Shown: positions 8,294-17,216, counted from the first letter of the stretch. The stretch: DNA of 64,000 bases from G963676205 sp964342525 (GCA_964342525.1 CAYFGQ010000012.1:5812-69811); one strand, 5' to 3'. A program made the numbers and translations. The notes: generated by a model not told the origin, from the sequence alone.

Positions 8294-9055
8294 ATGAATA
8301 GATACTTTTACTCTTTTATTTTAGCCCTATTTATTTATAGCTCCATCTTTGCATCAACTCTTTATTTTACTAAGAGTGAAAAACTAGCTAAAACCTCTAG
8401 AGAGATATCAAAAGAAATAAATAAAGTTAAGATAAGTTTTGTGGAGCCTATAAAAACTGAGACTAAAGCCATTAAAAAAGTTGTAAAAAAAGAGCAAAAA
8501 CCACAAAAGAAAAAAATTGTAAAGAAAATACCTGAAAAAACACCCAAAAAGAAAATTGTAAAAAAATTTGAGAAACCTAAAAAGATCGAAAAGAAGATTG
8601 TTAAAAAAGTAGAAAAAAAACCTGAGAAAAAAATTGTAAAAAAAATAGAAAAACCTATCAAGAAAAAAGAGATTTTAGTAAAAAAAGAGTTAAAACCACA
8701 GAATCAAAGCCCTAAAAAAGTGACCTCAAAAGCCCTAAAAAAAGATAAAGAAAATGAATCAGAAAAAATAAAAGAGCTTCAAAATAAATACTTTGCCCAA
8801 ATAAGTCAAACCATAAATAAAAATAAATCCTACCCAAAAAGAGCTGTACTTAGAAATCTTCAAGATGATATAAAAATAGAATTTATGATCTCACCAAAAG
8901 GTGAACTTCTATCTTTTAATATTATTAAGGGAAAAAAGATATTTTATAAATCAGCAAAAAAAGCCATAGAGAAAAGTTTCCCTATGACTCCTCCAAGTGG
9001 TATATTAAGCTCCAATAAAAAAATAAAACTTACCCTAGCATATAGACTAAACTAG
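8294..9055 (+). CDS. tonB: TonB energy-transducing protein with long Lys/Pro linker
   Basis: Carries force from ExbBD to the outer-membrane receptors. The 253 residues have one N-terminal membrane anchor (about 5-23), a long highly basic linker (about 50-150) made of loose KKIVKK and PEKK repeats that would span the periplasm, and the C-terminal TonB domain (about 165-253; SYPKRAVLRNLQDDIKIEFMI, FPMTPPSG). The ORF begins 3 bp after exbD. Its end overlaps the convergent kinase gene by 9 bp. The Lys-rich linker explains long spurious antisense frames over 8362-8661. Confidence 0.9.
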   Translation: MNRYFYSFILALFIYSSIFASTLYFTKSEKLAKTSREISKEINKVKISFVEPIKTETKAIKKVVKKEQKPQKKKIVKKIPEKTPKKKIVKKFEKPKKIEKKIVKKVEKKPEKKIVKKIEKPIKKKEILVKKELKPQNQSPKKVTSKALKKDKENESEKIKELQNKYFAQISQTINKNKSYPKRAVLRNLQDDIKIEFMISPKGELLSFNIIKGKKIFYKSAKKAIEKSFPMTPPSGILSSNKKIKLTLAYRLN

Positions 9056-11185
9056 AGGAAACTCTAAAATAAACTTAGCTCCAATATAAGACTTACCCTC
9101 ATATTTATAACTTTTATTTTCAACTTTTATATTTCCTCTCATTCCTTCAACTATCATAGTATAGGTCATATGAAGTCCTAAACCTGTACCTTGTGATTTG
9201 TGCTTAGTAGTAAAATATGGCTCAAAAATTCTATCTTTTATCTCTTCACTTATACCACCACCATTATCTAAAAATATAAGCTGTGCAATATCTTTATTTT
9301 TCTTTAGAGTTATAAAAAGTAACCTCTCATCTAAATCTCTTTCTTTTAAGGCATCTTTGGCATTATTGAAAATATTCATATAACACTGTATCAATTCATT
9401 GGGATAAGCTTTGATATTTATCTTTTCATCTAAATCTTTGATGATTTTTAACTCATGGGTTTTTATGGATGAGTTTACAATATGCAAAAACTCTTCAAGA
9501 TTTGTTTTGAGATTAAAGGATTTGGACTCATTATCCCCTTTTATAAAGTTTTTAAAGTCATCAATTGTTTTTGATAAATACTGAGCATTTAAATTTATAG
9601 CATCACACGATTTTATAAAATGCTCATCTTGTAATTTTCCAAACTCTTTTTGAAGTTTCATTCCAGTAGCTGAACTTGAAATAATAGATAAGGGTTGTCT
9701 CCATTGATGGGCTATATTTCCTATCATTTCGCCCATACTAGCTAATTTAGATTGTTGTAAAATAAATTTATCACGCTCTTTTACATCACTAAGATCAATA
9801 ATTGTACTTACCCTATATCTTTTATTGTTTCTTATTATAAATCCACCTCCAGATAAAGCAGGAAAAACCTTTCCGTTTGGTTTTAGGATATTTATCTCAT
9901 AGGGGTTTGTTTTATCTTCTAAAAAAGTTTTTTGTATTTTAGGCAGCTCCTCCCTAGGAATAAACTCTAAAAGACTTCTACCTATATATTTTGTACTATC
10001 AAGCTCAAAAATCCTCTCAATAGAAGCATTTACCTCTATAATCTTTTGATTTTCATCGGAGATCACTATTCCCTCTTGGGTAAAATCTAATAATTCATTG
10101 AAATTATCCACAGACTCTTTTAGATTTTTATTGGCATCACTTAGCTCTATTCTTTTTATTATCAATCTATATAAAAAGAAATATATAAGTAATAGAGCTA
10201 AAAGAGAAACCACCTTCAATTGAGCAGATAATTCTATAGTATCCTTTACATAAGAATCTTTCTCATAAGATACAATCCAAGCTACGGTCTCAAAGTTATC
10301 ATAATTTGCTATGGGATAAAAAGTGACCACCACTAAATCTTTATCAAAACTTGTAAAAAAACCAAAACTATTCTCAGATTTTATATTTTCATTTATCACT
10401 TTTTTATTTGAAGATAATCTTTGGTGGTTATCATCTATACAAAACTTTTTTGAGTGTAGATTTGTCATGGTGATCATAAAGTTTTCATGTTCTGCACTTT
10501 GAATATATTTTACAACCAAATCATCCCTACTCCAAGCCTTAGAATCAAAAATATCTTTATCAACTAAAAAGTGAGTATGAAGTTTACTTATTTTGGTAAG
10601 GGTTTCTTGAAGTATTTCACTTCCATAGGATATCTCAACAGCCCCTAGGTATTTTTCCCCTTTAAATACAGGATAAACATTTCTAAAGCCATGGGAGGTT
10701 CGTCCTTGAATAAAACCCCTTTGTATAAGTTTATCCTCATTTACATCTTTTATATCAATCCTAACAGAACTTAGATCATCCCCAAATTTACTTGATTTAT
10801 GCATACGTAAAAAGGATATATTATTTGGGAAAATAAATTGAAATTGTAAAATACCACTATCTTTCATAATATCATACTGCTTAGCTAAAATTGAATATAA
10901 CTCTTCTCTTAAAATAGCTCTTTGTTTTTTATCTGAAGTATAAGCTTTATCAAAAATATCTAAAACACTTTTATGGTTTATAGCAGTTTTAAATGCCACA
11001 TCAGCATTCATATGTTGTTTATACATGATTGTTTCATAGTGGGTTTTAAGATTTTCTTGGTGGGCACTTAGTGCTTTATCTATTCTTTCATTTTTATTTA
11101 TATCGATTATATATGTGAGAATCAAACTTGATAAAGAAAAACATATAAACAAAATGGTAATGATTTTTGTTCTATTTAGGTTCAT
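9047..11185 (-). CDS. Membrane sensor histidine kinase (Cache-like sensor, PAS, HisKA, HATPase)
   Basis: A 712-residue two-component sensor. Order: membrane helix 7-26; extracytoplasmic sensor about 30-320 resembling double-Cache domains (FLRMHKSSKFGDDL, GFRNVYPVFKGEKYLGAVEISYG); helix about 322-342; PAS domain about 360-470; H-box IAHQWRQPL with H493; N-box NIFNNAKDAL; G1 DNGGGIS; G2 GTGLGLHM. The H-box style is common in Campylobacterota. No response regulator gene is adjacent, so it is an orphan here. It converges on tonB, overlapping 9 bp; a role in sensing for the metal cluster is possible from position only. ATG at 11185. Confidence 0.88.
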   Translation of the reverse strand: MNLNRTKIITILFICFSLSSLILTYIIDINKNERIDKALSAHQENLKTHYETIMYKQHMNADVAFKTAINHKSVLDIFDKAYTSDKKQRAILREELYSILAKQYDIMKDSGILQFQFIFPNNISFLRMHKSSKFGDDLSSVRIDIKDVNEDKLIQRGFIQGRTSHGFRNVYPVFKGEKYLGAVEISYGSEILQETLTKISKLHTHFLVDKDIFDSKAWSRDDLVVKYIQSAEHENFMITMTNLHSKKFCIDDNHQRLSSNKKVINENIKSENSFGFFTSFDKDLVVVTFYPIANYDNFETVAWIVSYEKDSYVKDTIELSAQLKVVSLLALLLIYFFLYRLIIKRIELSDANKNLKESVDNFNELLDFTQEGIVISDENQKIIEVNASIERIFELDSTKYIGRSLLEFIPREELPKIQKTFLEDKTNPYEINILKPNGKVFPALSGGGFIIRNNKRYRVSTIIDLSDVKERDKFILQQSKLASMGEMIGNIAHQWRQPLSIISSSATGMKLQKEFGKLQDEHFIKSCDAINLNAQYLSKTIDDFKNFIKGDNESKSFNLKTNLEEFLHIVNSSIKTHELKIIKDLDEKINIKAYPNELIQCYMNIFNNAKDALKERDLDERLLFITLKKNKDIAQLIFLDNGGGISEEIKDRIFEPYFTTKHKSQGTGLGLHMTYTMIVEGMRGNIKVENKSYKYEGKSYIGAKFILEFPLV

Positions 11186-11266
11186 CTATTTTACCTTATG
11201 CAGATAATTTATATAATTATTACATAAGTTTTAGAAGATAATATTTAAAATTATGGTAATTTTCAG

Positions 11267-11293
11267 AAAAGATGAGCAAAAAGCTCATCTTTT
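11267..11293 (-). terminator. Hairpin terminator after the HAAS-domain gene
   Basis: AAAAGATGAGC (11267-11277) and GCTCATCTTTT (11283-11293) form an 11-bp stem with an A5 loop, just past the stop at 11302. The T-run on the minus strand is short (TTTTCT), so strength is uncertain. Confidence 0.6.
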
Positions 11294-11301
11294 CTTATCC
11301 C

Positions 11302-12111
11302 TTAGTATTCGTATGGTGTGATCTTACTTTGATAAAATTTACCTTTTATCATTATTCCACCCCTTTGGGAAGTGAAATTTTCAATATCACTTTGTTTACC
11401 CATAAAGTTATATTGATATCTTGTATTTTTGCTAGCCAAACTGATTCTACTTTGTTCAACATCTAAATTTAATCTATCTTTAGGTTCAACAATTATCACC
11501 TTTGATTGATAAATCTTAATATCCATTTTCTCTTTTGGAAGCTTTAAAAAACAACTTGATTGTTTGATAAATAGTGTATTATTTTGGGAAGTATTTTTAC
11601 TTCCAAAACAATCAATACTATTACCATCCTCATCTACACACTCTTTTGTTTTACAAGAAAGACTTACTTTATCCTCTGATGTACCATAAACTATCACTTT
11701 TGATTGGGCAAAATCAAGTTTTGTGATATCTTTAAAACTTACCCAAGGTGCTTCTATCTTTTGCTCTATGGTTTTAGCATTGTATGAACTATAATCGTAT
11801 GGATCTTTTGTGATAAAATAGATCACTAAAGCCACAAGTAACACAATAACCACTAAAGATACAAGCATAGTGATTATATACTTTTTTGTTCTTGACCACA
11901 TTTTATTTCCGCTAGCTTCATTGATAGGCATATCTTCTAGATAATTTGTAGCTAACTCCTTTGGAGTACCAAATCTCTCCACTAAAAGATCATAAGTAGC
12001 ATTACTCTCTTCTATATAACTTTTTATCTCTTCAATGATCTCATTTTTTTTGCCCTTATCTAAAACAGATAAATGGCTTTGTAACTCTTTTATATAATCA
12101 TTTGTATTCAT
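11302..12111 (-). CDS. HAAS/DUF1700-domain membrane protein
   Basis: A 269-residue protein in the typical PadR-linked arrangement. Residues 1-60 form the HAAS signalling domain (YIKELQSHLSVLDKGKKNEI, VERFGTPKELATNYLED); one membrane helix lies at about 76-98; the C-terminal part (about 110-269) is a beta-rich repeat region like the adhesin-type DUF4097 fold (KMDIKIYQSKVIIVE, LNLDVEQSRISL). Proteins of this type work with PadR repressors in envelope-stress circuits in other bacteria. Its ATG overlaps the PadR stop (ATGA), so the two are co-translated. The exact role is not known. Confidence 0.75.
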   Translation of the reverse strand: MNTNDYIKELQSHLSVLDKGKKNEIIEEIKSYIEESNATYDLLVERFGTPKELATNYLEDMPINEASGNKMWSRTKKYIITMLVSLVVIVLLVALVIYFITKDPYDYSSYNAKTIEQKIEAPWVSFKDITKLDFAQSKVIVYGTSEDKVSLSCKTKECVDEDGNSIDCFGSKNTSQNNTLFIKQSSCFLKLPKEKMDIKIYQSKVIIVEPKDRLNLDVEQSRISLASKNTRYQYNFMGKQSDIENFTSQRGGIMIKGKFYQSKITPYEY

Positions 12112-12449
12112 CTTTTCCCCTTTAGACTTTCTAAACTGTTATGGTGAGACTCATAAGTCTGCATCAATTTTGGAAGTAACTCTTCACCTTTTTGACTGAT
12201 TTTATATTCTCTCTTTGGATGTCCTTTTGTTTTTGGCATATTCCAAGAAGACTCAAGCCAACCATTTTGCTCCATCCTATTTAATAAAGGATATAAGGTT
12301 CCCTCATTTATATTTAACTCTGCACCTTCAAATGATCTAATAAGAGCCACCCCATGGAGTGCTCCTTGCTCTTTTAGAGTGATTAATGTACAAAGTTCAA
12401 TATAACCTTTTCTAAATTGGGACAACCACTTTTTGTAATCCTCTTCCAT
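12108..12449 (-). CDS. PadR-family transcriptional regulator
   Basis: A 113-residue winged-helix repressor. The PadR core is clear: ELCTLITLKEQGALHGVALI, then EGTLYPLLNRMEQNGWLES and the wing KGHPKREYKIS, with a C-terminal dimerisation helix. I choose ATG 12449 because AAAGGA precedes it at good spacing. An upstream in-frame ATG at 12464 has no ribosome binding site and sits at the predicted transcription start (TACAAT -10 at 12471-12476 on the minus strand). A 23-bp palindrome just upstream suggests autorepression. It is co-translated with the HAAS protein. Confidence 0.88.
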   Translation of the reverse strand: MEEDYKKWLSQFRKGYIELCTLITLKEQGALHGVALIRSFEGAELNINEGTLYPLLNRMEQNGWLESSWNMPKTKGHPKREYKISQKGEELLPKLMQTYESHHNSLESLKGKR

Positions 12450-12482
12450 ATTAGATCCTTTCATAAATGTATTGTATCACAT

Positions 12483-12505
12483 TTTACTTTGTATTGCAAA
12501 GTAAA
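12483..12505 (-). promoter_or_regulatory. Palindromic operator before padR
   Basis: TTTACTTTG-TATTG-CAAAGTAAA, two perfect 9-bp arms. It lies in the -35 region upstream of a minus-strand TACAAT (12471-12476). PadR repressors commonly bind such palindromes at their own promoter. Confidence 0.6.
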
Positions 12506-12665
12506 TTATATAACAAATAGATATGTTATTATTACAAGAAGCATGAAAAAGCCTAAGATTTGGGTTTTATAAAGTAAAAAAAGATTTTTGGAAATTTTTA
12601 TTTTTTAGTATTTTGTAGAAAAAAGGTATGAGCTTTAAAGTACTAGGGAGAAAAAATGACGTTTT

Positions 12666-12839
12666 NNNNNNNNNNNNNNNNNNNNNNNNNNNNNNNNNNN
12701 NNNNNNNNNNNNNNNNNNNNNNNNNNNNNNNNNNNNNNNNNNNNNNNNNNNNNNNNNNNNNNNNNACTCATACCCTTCGTTCTAATGTAATTATAGATAA
12801 TTTTGGTAAACGAAGGGTAAAGGGAAAATTAACAAAAAG
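12666..12839. other. Assembly gap of 100 N and flanking inverted repeat
   Basis: Bases 12666-12765 are exactly 100 N, the conventional filler for a scaffold gap of unknown size. Immediately after it TACCCTTCGTT (12771-12781) pairs perfectly over 11 bp with AACGAAGGGTA (12809-12819). No T-run follows on either strand, so it is not an obvious terminator. I see no gene in 12450-12839; a frame running through the N block is meaningless. Confidence 0.8.
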
Positions 12840-13571
12840 TTAACGTATAGATTTTGCAGATGGATTTCTTTGCTTTTTAAGTTCCATATCTACAAATCCA
12901 TCCCTATCTTGAAGAGTTTTAAAAGCTAAAGTTCCACGTCTAGTATTCTCACTCTTATACTCATATATATACATACCAGCCTCGTACATACCAAGTCTTA
13001 CTGGTGTGGCCACAGAATAAGTGGTCACAATTCCTTGGTCATCTAAAAGCTTATATATATCATCAAAATAACCCTTTGTCCAAAGCTCAGTATTTACATC
13101 AGAGCTAAAAGCATCTTGATATACTATATCTATATTTGAAAGTGTTTTTATATAATCTAAAGCATCTCCGATAAAAAGAGTTATTTCAATATCTTCATCT
13201 TTGTAAAAGTGTTTTTCTATCACTTCATCTATAATATCTTTGATATCTTCAAACTCTTTTGGATATTCAAAATCTTTCAAAGAGTCTATAAGTTCCCCGT
13301 CAAGTTCAGGGGAATAAAAATATAGCTTTTTATTTAAGCCCTCTTTTTTAGCATAATATATAGTTGAAAAAGTATTGTATCCTAGACCAAAACATATATC
13401 TAAAATAAGAAGTTCATCTTTATCTTTATGATGTTCAAATGCTGGCACTATATGTTTATAAAGTGATTCATTTATGGCACCATCCCTAAGAGAATGGTAG
13501 TGTTGATCATACTGCTTAGAATACATTGTATTTGAGCCATCTTCACTTTTTACTATTTTATAATTGCTCAT
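12840..13571 (-). CDS. MnmC-type tRNA-modification methyltransferase domain protein
   Basis: A 243-residue SAM-dependent methyltransferase of the MnmC N-domain (DUF752) type. In bifunctional MnmC this domain makes the final methylation of 5-methylaminomethyl(-2-thio)uridine at the tRNA wobble position; here the FAD oxidase domain is absent, as in stand-alone MnmD forms. Visible are motif I (LDICFGLGYNTFSTIYY), an acidic SAM loop (YFYSPELDGELI), and IVYQDAFSSDVNTELWTKGYF, characteristic of the family. ATG 13571 overlaps the upstream pseudouridine synthase gene by 14 bp. Last gene of the priA operon before the gap. Confidence 0.82.
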   Translation of the reverse strand: MSNYKIVKSEDGSNTMYSKQYDQHYHSLRDGAINESLYKHIVPAFEHHKDKDELLILDICFGLGYNTFSTIYYAKKEGLNKKLYFYSPELDGELIDSLKDFEYPKEFEDIKDIIDEVIEKHFYKDEDIEITLFIGDALDYIKTLSNIDIVYQDAFSSDVNTELWTKGYFDDIYKLLDDQGIVTTYSVATPVRLGMYEAGMYIYEYKSENTRRGTLAFKTLQDRDGFVDMELKKQRNPSAKSIR

Positions 13572-14448
13572 ATATCTCTTTATTTTTAGAATTTATTTTA
13601 TAAAGTCTATTATGAAAATTAAACTCTAGATAGTTTGCATGGAGCCAAAGTCTATGGCTTCCAGTAAGTTCAATTCTCTCTTCTTCACTTAGTTTTCTAC
13701 CAAGGTATCTATCACTTACATCCTCAGGTACACCATAAATAGGATCACCAACTATTCTATGACCTATATAGTCTAAATGTACACGTATTTGGTGTTGCCG
13801 TCCTGTGATAGGTGTTACTTCTAAAAGGGTTTGATTTTTTTCTTTATTGTATGTAAGTGGTTTTACTTTTGTGGTAGAGTGTTTACCATCTTCCCTTACT
13901 TTCATCTTTACGCGGATAAAACTATCTGCTTTTCCTATAGGTTTATCGATGATAAGTTCATCTTTTACCTCACCCTCTACAAGAGCTAAGTATTTTTTAG
14001 TAAACTCTTTCTCATCCCACATGATCTTTAAAATCTGTTCAGAATACTTATTTCTTGAGACAAGTAAAAGCCCTGAGGTCTCAGCATCTATCCTATGGGT
14101 GATATTGGCTTCATTTCCAAAATGGTATTTCACCTCATCAAGTAAACAATATGGAGTAGCCCTAGTTGCAGGATGCACAAGTACACCACTTGGCTTATCA
14201 AATAAGGCAAAATCTTCTGTGATAAATAAAGGATTTACACCCCTATGTTCACCCACAAACTCTGCAAACTCTATATAATCACACTTAAGCAATTGCTTCT
14301 TTTGTAATATATTTCCCTTATCATCATATACCCTTTTTTTATCAAGTAGCTTTTGGGCATATGACATGGAACAATTTAATGCCTCATATAAAAATATCTG
14401 GACATTTTGTCCCCTTTTTGCTTCTAACCTTTTAACAACAAACGGCAA
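13558..14448 (-). CDS. RluA-family pseudouridine synthase
   Basis: Isomerises uridine to pseudouridine in rRNA or tRNA. The 296 residues contain an N-terminal S4-like RNA-binding segment (SYAQKLLDKKRVYDDKGN) and the catalytic motif HRIDAETSGLLLVSRN with the nucleophilic Asp, then the usual ITGRQHQIRVHLDYIGHRIVGDPIYG. The start is TTG 14448, which has AGGAG five bases upstream; no better ATG exists. It lies between a small unknown gene and the methyltransferase gene in the priA operon. Which RluA subgroup (RluC/RluD/TruC-like) cannot be settled. Confidence 0.85.
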   Translation of the reverse strand: MPFVVKRLEAKRGQNVQIFLYEALNCSMSYAQKLLDKKRVYDDKGNILQKKQLLKCDYIEFAEFVGEHRGVNPLFITEDFALFDKPSGVLVHPATRATPYCLLDEVKYHFGNEANITHRIDAETSGLLLVSRNKYSEQILKIMWDEKEFTKKYLALVEGEVKDELIIDKPIGKADSFIRVKMKVREDGKHSTTKVKPLTYNKEKNQTLLEVTPITGRQHQIRVHLDYIGHRIVGDPIYGVPEDVSDRYLGRKLSEEERIELTGSHRLWLHANYLEFNFHNRLYKINSKNKEIYEQL

Positions 14449-14459
14449 TAATACTCCTA

Positions 14460-14699
14460 CTAAACCAATTTAACATTTGTGATATACTCTTCCATACCAT
14501 ATGGATCAATTACTAAAAACATAATCTCACCATCATTTATAATAGCTTTAGCATTTGTTTTTTCTACCACTTCTTCACCATTAAAATAGTCTTTATTTGG
14601 GTATTCTATATCATAGTATTTTCCATCTTCTACCGTTTTTTGTAAAGTCGCTTTACTTGTAGGTATAAAATCAATTGTACATGTTGTTACGCATCCCAT
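14460..14699 (-). CDS. Small conserved-looking protein of unknown function
   Basis: A 79-residue protein starting MGCVTTCTIDFIPTSK, with predicted beta character and a mixed acidic C-terminal half. It has a strong ribosome binding site (AAGGAGG six bases before ATG 14699) and sits tightly between priA (11 bp) and the pseudouridine synthase (11 bp), so it is very likely expressed. I do not recognise the family. Cys3 and Cys7 near the N-terminus are not in a lipoprotein signal. Confidence 0.65.
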   Translation of the reverse strand: MGCVTTCTIDFIPTSKATLQKTVEDGKYYDIEYPNKDYFNGEEVVEKTNAKAIINDGEIMFLVIDPYGMEEYITNVKLV

Positions 14700-14710
14700 A
14701 ACTAGCCTCC

Positions 14711-16552
14711 TTAATAGTTTGTATCCATATCAATAGAAACAAATGGTGAATCTATAGAATGAAGTACATTTATCAATTTACTTATATTTGTCGATCTAAA
14801 TAGTATCTCATATCTATACTTATTTGCAACTTTAAATATTGCTGCTTCATTTGCACTTAAGATTTGAATATCCTCCACATCTTTTAGATGCTTAAAATAC
14901 TTCTCCATCTCATCTTTTGCTTTTAGTCCATTAGCATGAGAAAATGTTGCTTTTGCAAGTCTTGTAAAAGGTGGATACATACCCTCACGAAACTCCATTT
15001 CATCCTTTAAAAATCTTTCATAATCATCTAAATACTCTTCAAAAAATTCTCTACTTTGAGACTGAATTAAAACTTCACCAAAACCACTTCTTCCACTTCT
15101 TCCTGCTATCTGAAGAAGTAAAGATAGAGCTTTTTCCCTTGATTTATAACTAGACATATTTACGATGGAATCTATTCCAAGGATTATGGCTAATTTTACA
15201 TTGTGATAATCATGCCCCTTACTAAGCATTTGAGTTCCCACTAGGATATCTATCTCACCAGAGTTAAACTCTTTTAGTATCGATTCAAGTTTTCTTTGGG
15301 TACTTATTTCATCTCGGTCAAATCTTCTTACAGTATTCTCTTTAAAATTAAATTTTAAATTCTCTTCAACCTCTGCAGTTCCTATTCTAAAATTTTTAAC
15401 AATACCTATCTTACAAGATGGGCAATGTTGAGGAATTACTTGGGTATAATTACAATAGTGGCATTTTAAAGCTCGTGAGTTTTTATGAAGACTCATACTC
15501 ACTGAACAATATGGACACTCCACAGCCTTACCACAATCACTACAAACCTGATATTTAAAATTTGCCCTTGTAGGTAAAAAGATGATCACCTGATGACCAC
15601 TATCAACTGTGGCTTTTATTCTATTATAAATATCTTCATTTATTCCCAACTTTGATTCATCAAATATGAAGGCTTTTTTTGTTTCATAAAAAGTTTGTTT
15701 GAGTCTATAATATGGGATCTTATTATAAGAAGCTAAAGAAGGTGTGGCACTTCCTAGTATTACTTTTATATCAAATTTTTTACCAATAAAAAGGCTTAGA
15801 TCTTTAGCGTTATATTTAGGGCTTTGTTCACTCTTATATGATTCATCATGCTCTTCATCTACTACAATAAGACCAAGATCATTATAAGGTAAAAATAGTG
15901 CTGACCTAGCCCCTGCTACTACTTTGATCTCTCCACTTTGGATACTAGATATAATCTGCTCTTTTTTCTTTTTACTAACCTTTGAGTGCCAAATGGCTAT
16001 AGAATCTCCAAATACCTTTTTTAAACGCTTTTCCATTTGAGGAGTTAATGAAATCTCAGGAAGTAAAAAAAGTGATTGTTTATCCTCTTTTACTTGATCA
16101 ATCATTGCTTTAATATATATCTCTGTTTTACCAGATCCTGTATTTGCAAAAAGTAAAGAGGAGTTATTTTTATTTATAAACTCATAGGCTTCATTTTGAG
16201 CCTCTGATAGATCCACTTCAGTATCAAGTTTTAAATTTCCCCCATAAAGCTCTTGATCTTTTTTATATGGGATGAATAAGGATAAAGAGTGTCCCAAAGA
16301 ACACACATAATAAGTAGATACAAATTTAGCAATCTCAAGCATCTTTTCATCTAAATATTCACCACTAAAAGCAGAGATATCACTACATTTAAATTCTGGT
16401 TTTTTCACCTCTTTTACAACTACACCAAATTGTACCTTTTTTCTATTTCTTAATGTAATCTCTACTACTGAGCCAAGTTCAAGTTTTTCTTCACTTTGAT
16501 AAGTAAGAGGTGCTAAAGGTGATCTTAAAACTGCTATCTCATAATAATTCAC
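14711..16552 (-). CDS. priA: Primosomal replication-restart helicase PriA
   Basis: Reloads the replisome at stalled forks. From the GTG at 16552 it is 613 residues: N-terminal DNA-binding domain, Walker A ANTGSGKTE (about 136-144), DEEH box, a zinc-binding insertion with eight cysteines (CSDCGKAVECPYC through CPSC), and helicase motifs V-VI (LVGTQMLSKGHDY, LLQIAGRSGRSG). A longer frame begins at ATG 16570, but GTG 16552 has GGAG eight bases upstream. It would also overlap the stop of the prepilin-like gene (GTGA) in the uninterrupted chromosome. The mobile element inserted right at this start, so the gene keeps its ribosome binding site but is cut from the original upstream operon. Confidence 0.92.
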   Translation of the reverse strand: MNYYEIAVLRSPLAPLTYQSEEKLELGSVVEITLRNRKKVQFGVVVKEVKKPEFKCSDISAFSGEYLDEKMLEIAKFVSTYYVCSLGHSLSLFIPYKKDQELYGGNLKLDTEVDLSEAQNEAYEFINKNNSSLLFANTGSGKTEIYIKAMIDQVKEDKQSLFLLPEISLTPQMEKRLKKVFGDSIAIWHSKVSKKKKEQIISSIQSGEIKVVAGARSALFLPYNDLGLIVVDEEHDESYKSEQSPKYNAKDLSLFIGKKFDIKVILGSATPSLASYNKIPYYRLKQTFYETKKAFIFDESKLGINEDIYNRIKATVDSGHQVIIFLPTRANFKYQVCSDCGKAVECPYCSVSMSLHKNSRALKCHYCNYTQVIPQHCPSCKIGIVKNFRIGTAEVEENLKFNFKENTVRRFDRDEISTQRKLESILKEFNSGEIDILVGTQMLSKGHDYHNVKLAIILGIDSIVNMSSYKSREKALSLLLQIAGRSGRSGFGEVLIQSQSREFFEEYLDDYERFLKDEMEFREGMYPPFTRLAKATFSHANGLKAKDEMEKYFKHLKDVEDIQILSANEAAIFKVANKYRYEILFRSTNISKLINVLHSIDSPFVSIDMDTNY

Positions 16553-16580
16553 TGTATCAACTCCATACAATATTCTGCAT
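16553..16580. repeat. Left attachment site of the integrated element
   Basis: 28-bp site matching 40885-40912 with three mismatches; the core ATCAACTCCATACAATA (16556-16572) is identical to 40888-40904. Read on the minus strand it still encodes a relic EYCMELIQ-stop of the prepilin-like gene and overlaps the priA GTG start. It contains the priA ribosome binding site. Confidence 0.85.
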
Positions 16581-16599
16581 ATATAGAACTAATATCCAT

Positions 16600-16606
16600 T
16601 TTATAG
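16600..16606 (-). promoter_or_regulatory. Possible new -10 for priA inside the element
   Basis: On the minus strand CTATAAA sits 48 bp before the priA GTG, within the element end. It could supply a promoter to priA after the insertion separated it from its operon. Campylobacterota vegetative promoters rely mainly on the -10 box, so this is plausible but weak evidence. Confidence 0.3.
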
Positions 16607-16637
16607 TATTTACAGGAGGTAGCCATAAAATCACTTA

Positions 16638-16702
16638 ACACCTTTTTATACACTTTTAAACCAATATAAACCATTCAAAACCACTCAAAATTAAAATAAA
16701 TT
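16638..16702. repeat. Left terminal repeat with probable integrase arm sites
   Basis: Begins with ACACCTTTTTATACAC (16638-16653), identical to 40716-40731. It continues with AAACCAATATAAA, AAACCATTCAAAA and AAACCACTCAAAA in series and ends AAAATAAATT. The right end has the same leader and two of these AACCAYTYAAAA units in the same orientation. Repeated short units near att sites are typical of arm-type integrase sites. Confidence 0.55.
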
Positions 16703-17216
16703 ATCTTTTTTCTGATATATTATTTCTTTTAAACCACTTATCAACTTCACTAATATTATATGTAATTTTTCCACCTTGAATAGTTTGATTATAAGGTAAT
16801 ATATCTTCTTTTCTACCTCTTCTATTCTTTTGCCAATCTACACCATATCCATATTTTTGAGTAAATTCTTTTACAGTTATAATTTCCTTTGATTGAACCT
16901 TTTCTATTTCCTCTGCAATTGAGAGAATAGGTTTCATTTTATCTTTATCTAAAAGATTATTCAATTTTATAATAGTACCAATAATTTCATCTTGCTCTTT
17001 TTTAGGTCCAGTTAAATTAGTTATTGCCATTCCTATAATTCTATCCATATCCTCTTCAGCTATGTTACCATCTCTATAACTCGATATCCAAGATTCTAAA
17101 TTTACTGGATTATGTGTTTTAAAAGGTTTTAAATGTCTTCTAAAATTTTGCCAATTTAAATCACTTAATAAAAAAATTGTTTCCAGTATTGTTTCTTTGA
17201 GTAGTTTTTTATTCAT
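16701..17216 (-). CDS. HTH protein, possible excisionase or R-M accessory protein
   Basis: A 171-residue protein of unknown family. The last 55 residues (ITVKEFTQKYGYGVDWQKNRRGRK, then GGKITYNISEVDKWFKRNNI) resemble the winged MerR/excisionase-like DNA-binding fold with a K-V-D-KWF ending. The N-terminal part is helical (ETIFLLSDLNWQNFRRHL). ATG 17216 follows GGAG by seven bases and overlaps the methyltransferase stop by 8 bp; an upstream in-frame start at 17228 lacks a binding site. Last gene of the five-gene operon and the gene nearest attL, so it could be the element's recombination directionality factor or a regulator. Both readings are inference. Confidence 0.6.
   Translation of the reverse strand: MNKKLLKETILETIFLLSDLNWQNFRRHLKPFKTHNPVNLESWISSYRDGNIAEEDMDRIIGMAITNLTGPKKEQDEIIGTIIKLNNLLDKDKMKPILSIAEEIEKVQSKEIITVKEFTQKYGYGVDWQKNRRGRKEDILPYNQTIQGGKITYNISEVDKWFKRNNISEKR

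Noticed and set aside
8362..8661. Minus-strand frame rich in Phe/Ile opposite tonB
   Set aside because: It is the mirror of the Lys/Pro linker of TonB.
9047..11185. This kinase as the sensor acting on the TTAACAC operator
   Set aside because: No response regulator gene is next to it, and adjacency to tonB is convergent; no sequence evidence links them.
12628..12843. Open frame through the N block
   Set aside because: Half of it is unknown bases; the readable ends show no protein character.
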